A DNA stretch of 64,000 nt from DAIPKP01 sp964545875 (GCA_964545875.1 CAZJHH010000010.1:27247-91246); one strand, 5' to 3'; counted from the first letter of the stretch, positions 9,437-17,748 are shown. Translations and numbers: made by a program. Notes: a model not told the origin generated them from the letters alone.

Positions 9437-9937
9437 TCAGTTGAGTTCCCGGCTGCCTGCAAACCCCGTGCGGGACATGGCCACGGCGCCGCTGCTGGCC
9501 ACTTCGAGAATGCCGAAGGGGCGTACTGCCTCGAGAAGGGCCTTTACCTTTCCCGCATCTCCCGTGGCTTCAAGTACTAGGGCATCCTCTCCCATGTCCA
9601 CCACCCGGCAACGGAACACTTCGGCGGTTTGAAGAATATGAGGCCGATTGTTCATGGGGGCCCGTACCTTTACCATGGTGAGCCAGCGTTCCACGAAAGA
9701 TCCTTCGCTCAAGTTCGTCACCTCCACGGCTTCCACGAGTTTCGCTATCTGCTTGGTAATCTGATCTACCATCACGTCGTCCCCGTCTACGACAAGGGTG
9801 AAGCGAGAAAGGCCCGGACAATGCGTCTTTCCCACGCTCAGGCTGTTTACGTTATATCCCCGGCGGGAAACGAGTCCTGCGAGGCGCGAAAGAACTCCCG
9901 GCTGGTTTTCTGCTAAAACACTGATGGTGTGCAGCAT
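9437..9937 (-). CDS. ilvN: Acetolactate synthase small (regulatory) subunit
   Basis: This 166-residue protein binds valine and activates and feedback-regulates the catalytic subunit. It has an N-terminal ACT domain (LHTISVLAENQPGVLSRLAGL, residues about 2-75) and the C-terminal ALS_ss_C domain with PHILQTAEVFRCRVVD. It is the first structural gene after the attenuator, with an AAGGAGG ribosome site. Its catalytic partner ilvB is six genes downstream. Confidence 0.95.
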   Translation of the reverse strand: MLHTISVLAENQPGVLSRLAGLVSRRGYNVNSLSVGKTHCPGLSRFTLVVDGDDVMVDQITKQIAKLVEAVEVTNLSEGSFVERWLTMVKVRAPMNNRPHILQTAEVFRCRVVDMGEDALVLEATGDAGKVKALLEAVRPFGILEVASSGAVAMSRTGFAGSRELN

Positions 9938-9981
9938 AGCTGAATTTCCTCCTTAGCAAAGGATCTTGGGATATACAAAAA

Positions 9982-10011
9982 GACCGGGGCCCGTCATAAC
10001 GGGCCCCGGTC
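9982..10011 (-). terminator. Attenuator terminator before ilvN
   Basis: A 12-bp perfect stem (9982-9993 with 10000-10011) with a six-base loop is followed on the minus strand by TTTTTG. It lies between the leader peptide and ilvN, so it must be conditional for the operon to be expressed. The 5' arm contains GGACC, which can pair with the leader instead (see the antiterminator). Confidence 0.92.
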
Positions 10012-10069
10012 CTGAAATCCCTGGGGTAAGTACTGCGCTACCTTACCACCGGCACTCCAGGAGAGGACC
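10008..10069 (-). promoter_or_regulatory. Predicted antiterminator of the ilv-leu attenuator
   Basis: On the minus strand GGTCC (complement of 10065-10069) can pair with GGACC (10008-10012), and CCTGG (10057-10061) with CCAGG (10020-10024). This takes the 5' arm away from the terminator. Between them, 10025-10047 forms a GGTAAG/CTTACC hairpin. A ribosome stalled on the Val/Leu/Ile codons would leave the upper strand free and allow this structure; a ribosome reaching the leader stop codon would cover 10057-10061 and favour termination. Pairing was found by eye, without energy calculation. Confidence 0.7.
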
Positions 10070-10133
10070 CGCAGGTAATAAGCAGTACAAGAATAAGAAC
10101 GACGACGGCGCAAAAACCGCTCAGAATCATCAT
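10038..10133 (-). CDS. Branched-chain amino acid operon leader peptide
   Basis: A 31-codon frame starting ATG at 10133 contains ten consecutive codons for Val, Leu and Ile (VVVLILVLLI, codons 10-19), then ends in TAG just before the terminator. It has a G-rich ribosome site (GAGGGGGG). The arrangement of promoter, short frame rich in regulatory codons, alternative hairpins and terminator matches IlvL-type attenuation in E. coli, although the peptide itself is unrelated in detail. It would sense charging of tRNA-Val, tRNA-Leu and tRNA-Ile. The peptide could be misread as a lipoprotein signal because of LLITC, but it has no mature part. Confidence 0.92.
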   Translation of the reverse strand: MMILSGFCAVVVLILVLLITCGSSPGVPVVR

Positions 10134-10188
10134 ATTGTGTGGTCCCCCCTCTCTTTGCCTCGTGGCAACGTAACGTAAATTAGCGGGA

Positions 10189-10217
10189 ATTGTAGCGGTG
10201 ATACTGAAAAATGTCAA
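10189..10217 (-). promoter_or_regulatory. Promoter of the ilv-leu operon
   Basis: On the minus strand TTGACA (10212-10217), a 17-base spacer, then TACAAT (10189-10194). One mismatch to the sigma-70 consensus. Predicted transcription start near 10182, about 50 bases before the leader peptide. The -35 box falls in a degenerate copy of the repeat at 10238-10289. Confidence 0.88.
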
Positions 10218-10237
10218 CCACTAATTTTTTTCTTGTG

Positions 10238-10289
10238 ACGGGACAGGAATAATGTCACCCCTAAACGGGACAGGGAAAATGTCACCCCC
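10238..10289. repeat. Two 25-bp direct repeats, possible IS21-type end remnant
   Basis: ACGGGACAGG followed by an A-rich middle and ATGTCACCCC occurs at 10238-10262 and 10265-10289, differing at about three positions, with a third poorer copy near 10198-10222. Tandem transposase-binding repeats of the form GTGACATTTTCCCTGTCCC are typical of IS21-family ends. No transposase frame is visible next to them, so at most this is a remnant. Confidence 0.45.
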
Positions 10290-10645
10290 CATGTCAGAAT
10301 GGTGGAATGAGGAGAGATATTTTCTTGAGCATCCAGGAAAGGTGTGCCCAAAAGAGCCTTTATGAGGGATTCCTCGGAAAGGGAGAACGCTTTTTTCTTG
10401 AAATTGAGAATAAAGACGTTGACCTATGGTGACTATTTGCGATGTACGCCGATATGCATCCATGATTTTTGGAAGATCTTCTAAGGATGCCCAAGGAGTG
10501 TGGAGGGAAATATTTTTCGGTTTCAAGAGCGGATTTGTTTTGTTATCCTTTATACTGGAGACGTGTAAAGAAACCACAAAAAGCGATTTCCTTTGCGGGT
10601 TTAGTATGGAGTGGTAAATTCCCACGGAAAGAGGGTTTGTGAAAA
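10290..10645. other. Gap with no supported gene
   Basis: About 355 bases between the repeat remnant and the cupin gene. Open frames here have no recognisable protein signature. A stretch TTTTGTTATCCTT near 10539-10551 is shared with the peroxiredoxin promoter at 18208-18220 and may mark the cupin promoter, but the matching -35 box is poor. Confidence 0.5.
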
Positions 10646-11182
10646 ATGCCGGAGAAGGAGCCTTTCCGTGTTTGCCCCGAGCGTTCCTGGAAGGATGCGG
10701 AGACATGTATCCGTTCGCTGCAGCTTTCTCCTCTTCCGAGGGAGGGAGGCTTTTTTCGGAGGATCCACACGTCGGAATCCGTTTTTTCTCATGCCGGAGG
10801 ATTCCGCCGAAGCGCTTCGAGTATTCTCTACCTTTTGCGGGGCGGGGATGTTTCCCGGTTGCATCGTCTTCGCAGTGCGGAGGAGCTCTGGTTCTTTCTG
10901 GAAGGATCCCCGGCGGAGCATCTTGTGCTTTCGCCGGAGTCGCAGGGCCGAACTTTTCTGGGACACGGCCCTGAAAGAGTCTCTCATGTTCTCGTTCCCT
11001 CCATGGCCTGGCAGGGGGCTCGGCTTTGTTCGTCCCTTCCCGAAGAGTATGGGCTTTTCGGCATTACCGTCTCTCCGGAGTATCTCGATGAGGATTACGA
11101 AGAAGGCGAAACTTCGGAGATTCTTCGGAACTATCCCGAGTGGAGAGAACATGTCTTGAAGTTTACGGAGCATATTCAATGA
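10646..11182 (+). CDS. Cupin family protein (DUF985, cupin_5)
   Basis: The 178-residue protein fits the cupin_5/DUF985 family: PLPREGGFFRRIHTS matches the family start PHPEGGyyRE, then RSASSILYLLRGGDVSRLHRL and SAEELWFFLEG, the beta-barrel segments carrying the likely metal ligands, and a C-terminal YPEW. Biochemical function of the family is not established; some members are sugar-epimerase-like folds. It stands alone, 200 bases before the sensor kinase. A weak AGAGGG ribosome site precedes the ATG. Confidence 0.8.
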   Translation: MPEKEPFRVCPERSWKDAETCIRSLQLSPLPREGGFFRRIHTSESVFSHAGGFRRSASSILYLLRGGDVSRLHRLRSAEELWFFLEGSPAEHLVLSPESQGRTFLGHGPERVSHVLVPSMAWQGARLCSSLPEEYGLFGITVSPEYLDEDYEEGETSEILRNYPEWREHVLKFTEHIQ

Positions 11183-11390
11183 AGAAATTTTTTATAGGCG
11201 TAAAGGTATATGGGGCGGGAGGTGTGTGCCCCGAAGTGTTTTGAGGGCTGGGGAGGCGTTTTTTCGTAAGAAAGGAGAAACCCTCCGAACTCCTGCGGTT
11301 TTTCTGTAAACGAGAGCCTTATCCTATCCGAGAGGCGCTTTCGAATCGTCGATTTGCCGTATCGGGAAGCCCTGAACAAGGAGGTTCCAC

Positions 11391-14300
11391 GTGACGTCCA
11401 GGCGGGAAGCGGTGGAATTGACCCTGAAAATCTTCGGACTTTTCCTCTTTTTCTACACCCTTTCGAGGTACAATTTTCTCGTAGGGCATGTGGTGGTGGA
11501 GGGATGGTCCATCGTGGTCGCCTGGAGCATCTATTGTTTTTGCAGCGCTTCCTGCAGGTATTCCAAGAATCCCATCCTCCTCGTCCTGGGGTACGCCTAT
11601 CTCGTTACGGGGGGGCTCGATTTTCTTCATGTTCTCACTTACGAGGGGATGAATCTTCTGCCCTTCGGAGGATCTCCCGTGGCAACCCAATTCTGGATTG
11701 CCGCCCGCTACGTGGAAATCGTTTCCATCTTCGGAGCCCTGGTGCTCCGAAAGCGAAAGCTTTCTTTTCTTGGAGTTCGGTTGTTTTATTACACCCTCTT
11801 TTTTCTCGCCATCGGCAGCATTCTTTTCGAACCAATTTTTCCCTCTTGCTATATTCCCGGTGTGGGACTCACTTCCTTCAAAATATACAGCGAATATCTT
11901 CTTATGGCCGTTCTGGGAGGATCTCTGGGAATCACCCTCCTGCGCCGCAGGGAGCTTCGGGGAATTTCCCTGCTTCCTTTTGCGGGGGCTCTGATTTTCA
12001 CCATCATGGCGGAGCTTTCGTTTACCCTCTATGTGAGCGTCTTTTCTTTTGCAAACCTTATGGGGCATGTTTTTAAAGGCATCTCCTTTTACTGCCTTTT
12101 CCGGAGCGTTCTTACGGCGGGACTCTTCGAACCCTACGAGAAGATGGAGAAATCCCGGGATGCCACCTTTCGTCTTTTGCACAACATTCCGGTTCCCCTG
12201 TGGCAGTCCGACGAAGAGGGAACGCGGTTTTTCTGGAACCAGGCGTGGGTTTCGCTTCTGGGAGGCCCCTCGGAGGCATCCCTGCCGGAACCTTCCTGGG
12301 AGGAGCGCATTCACCCGGAGGATCGCCATCGCTACTCCCGAACCTACGCCGATGCCATGACCCGGAGAAAGCAGTTTTCTCTCTCCTATCGCATACTGGA
12401 TAACCTTGGGCGGTGGCGTACCCTTATCGATACGGCGGTTCCCCTCTGGGAGGATGGGGAGAAGGGATTCTGGGGCATCTCCTATGACATGACCCCCCTT
12501 CGGGAAGCTCACGAGCGTGTAAAATCCAAGGAAAAGGAGTGGCGTTCCCTTGCGACGAGCCTTCCGGGTGGCCTCTTCAGGATAAGCTCCGAAGGGAGGC
12601 TTCTTTTTGTCAACTCCCGGGGGCTGGAGATGTTTTCCGTTTCCCGGCCCATTTTCGTGTTGGGAAAGCTTCTGCGGGAAACCTCCTTGCCCGCTCCCTT
12701 CCGGGCCTTGGAAGAGGAGTATTTTCAGCCTTACTTTCGTAAAATCCGTAATCTTCCCGAAGAACCCCTGCCCATTCGGAATCGGGGGCGGCATTACGAG
12801 GTTCGGCTCGTGCCGCAGGAGGATGAATGGGGAGAACCTTCGGGGGTGCTCTGCATCGTCCAGGATGTGACGGTCCGTTTTCTTGGAGAGTACGAACGGG
12901 AGAAACTTCTTCAGAGTATGCACCGTTTTTCCACCATTATCGAGAATACCAGCGACTTTGTCTGTATCATCACATCCAGAGGGGATATCGAGTACATCAA
13001 TAAATCGGGATTACAGCTTCTGGGGTGGCGTGCCCTTTGGTCCCCCCGGCGCCTGGAGGATATTTATTCGAGTTCCGAAGCGGCTTCGCTTCTTCGGGAG
13101 AGTTCCGCTTTGCTGGAGGGGATGTTCATCCATCCCCGGGAACGCTCGCTTCGCTCCATGAATGGAGAGGATCTGCCGATCTCTCAGGTAATGGTGCCCA
13201 TCCACATGGAGGGTCAGCCTCCCCGGTTTGGCATCCTTGCCCGGGATATCCGGGAACAGCGACGCTTCGAAAAGGAGCTGGGATATCAGAAGAACTTGCT
13301 GCAGCGGCTGGTGGATTCCATTCCCATGGGGATATTTCTTAAAGATCCCTCCCAGGAGTTTCGATACATTTTCTGGAATTCCCGGATGGAGGAAATTACG
13401 GGAATTCCCAAAGAAGAAATCCTGGGAGAAACGGATTCCGAGCATTTCCAGCCCGAAATGGCGAGACACCTGCGGGCTCAGGATAGGGAGGTTCTGGAAA
13501 GCGGGAGGCCTCTGATCCGGGAAGAGGTCCGTCTCTTCCGAGAAGACCGGGAACACCTGGTGAGACTTATCAAGCTTCCCTTGTCGGATCCGGGAGAATC
13601 CCGGAAGCTCCAGCTTATTTTGGGGGTTCTGGAGGATATTACCGAGGAGAAGGCTGTGGAAGCGCAGCTCTTTCAATCTCAGAAAATGGAGGCTGTGGGG
13701 AGACTTGCGGGAGGCATCGCTCACGATCTGAACAATATGCTCCAGATCATTCACGGCTATGCGGAGCTTTTGATGCAAAATCCTCCCAAAGAGAGAGAAA
13801 AAATAGAATTTTTCGGCTCCTCCATATACAATGGATGCGAACGCGCCCGAGAGTTCATTGAGCAGCTTCTTGTCTTTCATCGTAAGGGAACCTATCGGCT
13901 GGAGCCCATCTCTCTCAACCACCTGGTGAGGGAAATGGTGGAAATGCTTGGGCATGTCATGCCCGAGGGAATTTCCCTCAGCTTCGACCCCGGAAAGGAA
14001 CTCCCGGATATCTTGGCGGATCCCGGACAGATCCGTCAGGTGATAATGAACCTTTGTGTCAACGCTCGGGATGCCCTCGGAGAAAACGGGCATATACGAG
14101 TCGCCACGGAGCTTCTTCCGGAGGGCATCTCTCCGGCGAAATTTTCTTTCGAAGCTTCCGAGGAACGGTACATAGTTCTCTCCGTGGAAGATGATGGCCC
14201 CGGAATGCCCCGAGAGGTGCGGGAAAAAATTTTCGAGCCCTTTTACTCCACCAAGGAGCGAGGCAAGGGAACCGGCTTGGGGCTTTCCATCGTCTATGCG

Positions 14301-14855
14301 GTGGTCATGCGCCACAAGGGGCACGTGGAGGCGGAGAGCGAGCCCGGAAGGGGAAGCGTTTTTCGGGTGTTTCTTCCTTGCCGGAAGGAGGGAGAAGAAG
14401 TTCTTCAGGGGAAACTGCCTTTGCCTCCCAGCCAGGAGGAATTTTCCGAGATTTCCTCTCTTTCGAAGGGCACATATCAGGGGATAACGCTCCTCTTTGC
14501 GGAGGATGACGAGGTAGTGCGCAACTTCTCTCGAGAAATGCTGCTTTCCTGGGGATATCGAGTCATTATGGCAAAGAACGGACGGGAAGCAGTGGATCTC
14601 TTCTCGTTGCTGCAAAATCGTATCGACGCTCTTGTCTTTGACGTGATGATGCCTGAGATGAACGGGGTGGACGCCTACAAAACCATTGTTGCCCAAGGAA
14701 CTTCCCTTCCGGTGCTTTTCTGCACCGCCTTCATGGATGCAGGGCTTCCCGAAGAGCTGAAGGAGCAGAAAGATGTTTTGATTCTCAAAAAACCCTTCGG
14801 GGTGGAGGATTTTCGGGAGAAGCTGGAGGAACTTCTCTCGGTATGCGGAAAATAG
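11391..14855 (+). CDS. MASE3 multi-PAS hybrid sensor histidine kinase
   Basis: A 1154-residue membrane kinase. Residues 1-245 are a multi-span MASE3-type sensor; PAS-like domains follow at about 250-375, 385-500, 510-625 and 640-760; the HisKA motif GGIAHDLNNML gives phospho-His778; the ATPase domain has N-box VNARDAL, DDGPGM and GTGLGLSIVYAV; a C-terminal receiver carries LVFDVMMPEMNG with Asp1084. The start is GTG with AAGGAGG six bases upstream. The gene lies 66 bases before a CitB-type regulator and upstream of a REC-HPt protein, so phosphate may pass His778, Asp1084, HPt His226, then a regulator. The signal sensed is unknown. Confidence 0.92.
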   Translation: MTSRREAVELTLKIFGLFLFFYTLSRYNFLVGHVVVEGWSIVVAWSIYCFCSASCRYSKNPILLVLGYAYLVTGGLDFLHVLTYEGMNLLPFGGSPVATQFWIAARYVEIVSIFGALVLRKRKLSFLGVRLFYYTLFFLAIGSILFEPIFPSCYIPGVGLTSFKIYSEYLLMAVLGGSLGITLLRRRELRGISLLPFAGALIFTIMAELSFTLYVSVFSFANLMGHVFKGISFYCLFRSVLTAGLFEPYEKMEKSRDATFRLLHNIPVPLWQSDEEGTRFFWNQAWVSLLGGPSEASLPEPSWEERIHPEDRHRYSRTYADAMTRRKQFSLSYRILDNLGRWRTLIDTAVPLWEDGEKGFWGISYDMTPLREAHERVKSKEKEWRSLATSLPGGLFRISSEGRLLFVNSRGLEMFSVSRPIFVLGKLLRETSLPAPFRALEEEYFQPYFRKIRNLPEEPLPIRNRGRHYEVRLVPQEDEWGEPSGVLCIVQDVTVRFLGEYEREKLLQSMHRFSTIIENTSDFVCIITSRGDIEYINKSGLQLLGWRALWSPRRLEDIYSSSEAASLLRESSALLEGMFIHPRERSLRSMNGEDLPISQVMVPIHMEGQPPRFGILARDIREQRRFEKELGYQKNLLQRLVDSIPMGIFLKDPSQEFRYIFWNSRMEEITGIPKEEILGETDSEHFQPEMARHLRAQDREVLESGRPLIREEVRLFREDREHLVRLIKLPLSDPGESRKLQLILGVLEDITEEKAVEAQLFQSQKMEAVGRLAGGIAHDLNNMLQIIHGYAELLMQNPPKEREKIEFFGSSIYNGCERAREFIEQLLVFHRKGTYRLEPISLNHLVREMVEMLGHVMPEGISLSFDPGKELPDILADPGQIRQVIMNLCVNARDALGENGHIRVATELLPEGISPAKFSFEASEERYIVLSVEDDGPGMPREVREKIFEPFYSTKERGKGTGLGLSIVYAVVMRHKGHVEAESEPGRGSVFRVFLPCRKEGEEVLQGKLPLPPSQEEFSEISSLSKGTYQGITLLFAEDDEVVRNFSREMLLSWGYRVIMAKNGREAVDLFSLLQNRIDALVFDVMMPEMNGVDAYKTIVAQGTSLPVLFCTAFMDAGLPEELKEQKDVLILKKPFGVEDFREKLEELLSVCGK

Positions 14856-14921
14856 GGGGGAAATGGCCCGTCGAAATTCTCGCAAGGGAGTTTCGCTACA
14901 ACCTGAGTGGAGGCTGACGTG

Positions 14922-15611
14922 GTGGAACAGGGTATAGGAGTATTGATCGTTGAGGATGACAGTATGGTGGCCTTTCTTCTGGAAAACGCCGTGGGTTCCG
15001 TGGAGGGATTCTCCATGCTCGGAGTGGCATCCACTCTGGAAGAGATGTTCCAAATTCTGGAGGAGGGAGCGGCGGATCTCGTGCTTCTGGATATTTACCT
15101 AGGCTCTCAGAATGGTCTTGAGGGATTGCGGAAAATCCGGACAAAGCATGATGAGGTAGATGTTATCGTGGTCTCTTCGGATAAAAAGGCTGAAGATGTG
15201 GCTCTTACCGCACGGCTCGGAGTGTTCGATTACATTACGAAGCCCTTTACGTTCGAAAGGCTTCAAAAGGTTTTTCTGGCGTACAAGGAATACCGCGGTT
15301 CCCTCAACTCTCTGGGGGGCGATGTGGATCAAAAGGGAGTGGACGTTATCCTGCGGCATGCGGGAGGCAACGGCAGGGCGGTGCTGGAGATGCCCAAGGG
15401 GCTGCATGTGGAAACCCTGGAAATGATACGCCAGATGCTCCGGGAATCCGAATGCCCTCTCTGTTCGGCGGACATACAAAAGAAAAGCGGTCTTTCCGCC
15501 TCCACCGTGAGCCGCTATTTGCGATATCTCCAGGAGACCCGGCAGGTGGATCTCAAAGTGGAGTATCGAAAGCAGGGGCGCCCTCTCCAGTACTATATGT
15601 ATCTGGAATAG
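14922..15611 (+). CDS. CitB/DcuR-type response regulator
   Basis: A 229-residue two-domain regulator: receiver (residues 5-120) with acidic pocket VEDD, phospho-Asp57 in VLLDIYLGSQNG and Lys in DYITKPF, then a helix-turn-helix (KKSGLSASTVSRYLRYLQ, about 178-200) typical of the CitB/DcuR/MalR group that controls carboxylate transport and metabolism. GTG at 14922 is eight bases after GGAGG; GTG at 14919 is an alternative. CitB-type regulators normally pair with a CitA/DcuS periplasmic sensor; here the neighbour is a MASE3 hybrid kinase. Confidence 0.88.
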   Translation: MEQGIGVLIVEDDSMVAFLLENAVGSVEGFSMLGVASTLEEMFQILEEGAADLVLLDIYLGSQNGLEGLRKIRTKHDEVDVIVVSSDKKAEDVALTARLGVFDYITKPFTFERLQKVFLAYKEYRGSLNSLGGDVDQKGVDVILRHAGGNGRAVLEMPKGLHVETLEMIRQMLRESECPLCSADIQKKSGLSASTVSRYLRYLQETRQVDLKVEYRKQGRPLQYYMYLE

Positions 15612-15691
15612 ATACTGAGGCATGACCGGAGGCCTTACCGGGTTTTTCGGAAGGAGGCCTTTGGAACGAGGTGTTGCAGGAAAGATGGGAA

Positions 15692-15714
15692 AAAAGGCAA
15701 AAAACTTGCCTTTT
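15692..15714 (+). terminator. Weak terminator-like hairpin after the CitB-type regulator
   Basis: AAAAGGCAA pairs with TTGCCTTTT across an AAAAC loop, with the T-rich 3' arm acting as the tract. It is AT-rich and modest, about 80 bases after the stop. The remaining 100 bases up to the REC-HPt gene hold no other clear signal. Confidence 0.45.
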
Positions 15715-15821
15715 GCCAAAATATACCAATAATAGCGAGGTGGAAGTTGGTATAAGCATACTATGTTGCATAAAACCCCTTTACTAAGTAAAAAATACGA
15801 AGTAAAGAAAGGCGTGTATTT

Positions 15822-16718
15822 ATGGCTCTTACGGAGATTCGAGGTTATTCCCATCCAGATTCGAAATCCCGAAGTTTTGGGGAGTCTCGTACGGAAATTC
15901 CCGTGCGGGTTCTCGTCGTGGATGACGTGGAGGCGAACCTCGAGCTTTTTCGTCTTTTTCTCGCTCGGGAAAGGGCGGAAGTTACTCTTGCCGGGGGCGG
16001 CGAAGAGGCCCTGGAGGCCTATGATGTCCGGAGGCCGGATTGTCTTTTTCTGGATCTTCGTATGCCCGGTATGGACGGTATAGAAGTAGCCATGGAGATC
16101 CGCCGCCGAGAAGCCCGGGAGGGAAGAAAAACCTTCATTGCGGGCATGTCCGGAGGAGATCCTGGAACGGATCGTATGTGTTGCGAGGCGGCGGGGATGG
16201 ATTGTTTTCTTCAGAAACCCGTGACGGCCAGACAGATTCAGAGTGTTCTGGCTCATTGTGCTCGAAATGGAACGACTTTTCCCGTTCTCGAAGACCCGGA
16301 GGGTGTCTCTTCCCGAAGAAGGCAGCCCTCTCTTCAGGGGGTGCACTTGGAGAATATGCTTGATCTGCTTCGGGGAAATTGGGATCTTCTTAGAATGGCC
16401 GTGGAAAACCGTTTTTTGCCTCAGATTCGCAAAGACCTGGGGGAGCTTCAAGATTTTGTTCAGCGGGGGGAACTGCAACAGGCCGAAAGAGTGGCTCACA
16501 AAATGAAAGGGAATCTCAGCTATTTCGGTAAGAATAGCGCGGCTCTTCTGGCGGAAAAAGTACGTTTCTCCTGTGAACGCGGAGATTTGGGGGATGTGGA
16601 GCAGTACCTTCCGGCTTTTGCGGGCCGCTGTGCCGCCTTGGCTGAAATTTTTGCCGATCCTCATTGGGAACATGCGTTTACCCCCAAGGGGGAGTATCGG
16701 GGAGGGTCTCGGACGTAG
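15822..16718 (+). CDS. Receiver-HPt phosphorelay protein
   Basis: The 298-residue protein has a receiver domain (about 27-150; VDDVEAN, Asp78 in LFLDLRMPGMDG, Lys in FLQKPV), a linker, and a C-terminal HPt four-helix domain with AHKMKGNLSYFG giving His226. No DNA-binding or enzymatic output is present, so it is a phosphotransfer relay. It follows the hybrid kinase and regulator and precedes a strong terminator, which suggests it belongs to that system. The ribosome site (AAAGG) is weak. Confidence 0.88.
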   Translation: MALTEIRGYSHPDSKSRSFGESRTEIPVRVLVVDDVEANLELFRLFLARERAEVTLAGGGEEALEAYDVRRPDCLFLDLRMPGMDGIEVAMEIRRREAREGRKTFIAGMSGGDPGTDRMCCEAAGMDCFLQKPVTARQIQSVLAHCARNGTTFPVLEDPEGVSSRRRQPSLQGVHLENMLDLLRGNWDLLRMAVENRFLPQIRKDLGELQDFVQRGELQQAERVAHKMKGNLSYFGKNSAALLAEKVRFSCERGDLGDVEQYLPAFAGRCAALAEIFADPHWEHAFTPKGEYRGGSRT

Positions 16719-16761
16719 CCGGAGGGCTGCTTTGAGGAGAAAAATCATGCGAAAAGAGAGC

Positions 16762-16805
16762 CCTTGAGGGGAGATCTGCGGATCTCCCCTCAAGGCGTTT
16801 TTTTT
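16762..16805 (+). terminator. Strong rho-independent terminator
   Basis: A 15-bp perfect stem (16762-16776 with 16781-16795), TGCG loop, then CG and eight T residues. It ends the signalling transcription unit and faces the end of ribB on the other strand. Confidence 0.95.
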
Positions 16806-16863
16806 GAGAGAAACCTCGGTGTTTCCCGAGGAAAAAGTACGCTCCTTCGTGGATGAAATTATT

Positions 16864-17508
16864 TTAAATATTTTTCTCGATGCGGTACGCTATGATGTCC
16901 TGCACCGAAAGAACCGGCATGTCGTGACGGGATGCAAAGGTTTCGATTTGCGGAAACCGTGCCATGGTACCGTCGGGATTGGTAAGTTCGCAGAGCACTC
17001 CTGCGGGTCGAAGCCCCGCAAGCCTCATGAGATCCACCGTGGCTTCGGTATGCCCCTCCCGCTCCAGAACGCCCCCGGGTCGTGCCCGAAGGGGAAAAAC
17101 GTGCCCGGGGCGATGGAGATCCTCCGGACGTGCTCCGGGGGCTGTGGCGGCTCGGACGGTTTGAAGTCGATCCCGGGCGGACACTCCCGTGGTGACTCCC
17201 CGGGCGGCTTCGATGGATACGGTGAAGGCGGTCTGGAAGGTGCTGCTGTTCTGCTCGGACATCATGGGCAAATCGAGTTCCGTCACCTTTTCCGGAGTAA
17301 GGCAGAGGCAGACGATGCCGCTGCACTCCCGGATAAGCATGGCCATCTGTTCCTCCTGAAGAAGCTCGGCGGAGAAAATAAGGTCTCCCTCGTTTTCGCG
17401 GTCTTCATCATCCGTTACGAGAACCCCTCCTCCCTGAGAAAGGGATTTCAGGGCCTTTTCAACGCGATCGATAGGGGTGGTGGCGGTAAAACAGGACGGC
17501 TGATTCAT
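16864..17508 (-). CDS. ribB: 3,4-dihydroxy-2-butanone 4-phosphate synthase
   Basis: It converts ribulose 5-phosphate to dihydroxybutanone phosphate plus formate for riboflavin synthesis. The 214 residues are a single RibB domain with the acidic substrate/Mg motif DDEDRENEGDLIF (about residue 33-45), ARGVTTGVSARDR, and GHTEATVDLMRLAG. There is no GTP cyclohydrolase II domain, so this is RibB, not the RibBA fusion common in Gram-positives. Start chosen at ATG 17508, eleven bases after GGAGG; an earlier ATG at 17517 abuts the ribosome site. An FMN riboswitch lies directly upstream. No other rib gene is nearby. Confidence 0.94.
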   Translation of the reverse strand: MNQPSCFTATTPIDRVEKALKSLSQGGGVLVTDDEDRENEGDLIFSAELLQEEQMAMLIRECSGIVCLCLTPEKVTELDLPMMSEQNSSTFQTAFTVSIEAARGVTTGVSARDRLQTVRAATAPGARPEDLHRPGHVFPLRARPGGVLEREGHTEATVDLMRLAGLRPAGVLCELTNPDGTMARFPQIETFASRHDMPVLSVQDIIAYRIEKNI

Positions 17509-17581
17509 GGCGTACATACCTCCGTTAGAAAATTGGAATAGCCAGAACCAGGGCACAGGTACATGGAAGGGGAAGAATGCC

Positions 17582-17748
17582 TCTATCCTCTTTCATCCGG
17601 ACTGTAACCGTCGGCTCTGGATTTTCACCAGATCTGCTGACCTTATTCGCGAAGGAGGAGTTTGGGAGGTCTGCGAAAAAGCGCTCGCGGGCTCTCCGGA
17701 ACATGCCGGAATACCGCCGGTGGGGAATTGCACCCCGCCCTGAGAACA
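17582..17748 (-). ncRNA. FMN riboswitch (RFN element)
   Basis: On the minus strand the order is AGGGCGGGGTGCAATTCCCC, ACCGGCGGTA, AGCCCGCGAGCG, CAGATCTGGTGAAA, CCAGAGCCGACGGTTA and AGTCCGGATG. These are the near-invariant segments of the RFN element in the right order, with a variable stem-loop between AGCCCGCGAGCG and CAGATC. It sits between the promoter and ribB, so FMN should lower ribB expression. No strong terminator is seen between 17508 and 17582, which points to translational control. Confidence 0.96.

Noticed and set aside
10038..10133. Leader frame as a small lipoprotein (LLITC looks like a lipobox)
   Set aside because: It has no mature domain, lies between a promoter and a conditional terminator, and has a run of Val/Leu/Ile codons ahead of a branched-chain operon.
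10221..10706. Transposase fragment adjoining the IS-like repeats
   Set aside because: The translation shows no IstA/IstB, DDE or AAA motif; only the repeats support an IS remnant.
13011..15053. 680-codon minus-strand frame opposite the MASE3 kinase
   Set aside because: Shadow of the kinase gene with low-complexity His/Arg/Gly-rich translation and no motif.
17508..17582. Terminator between the FMN riboswitch and ribB
   Set aside because: Only weak complementary stretches occur and there is no T-tract, so transcriptional termination is not supported.
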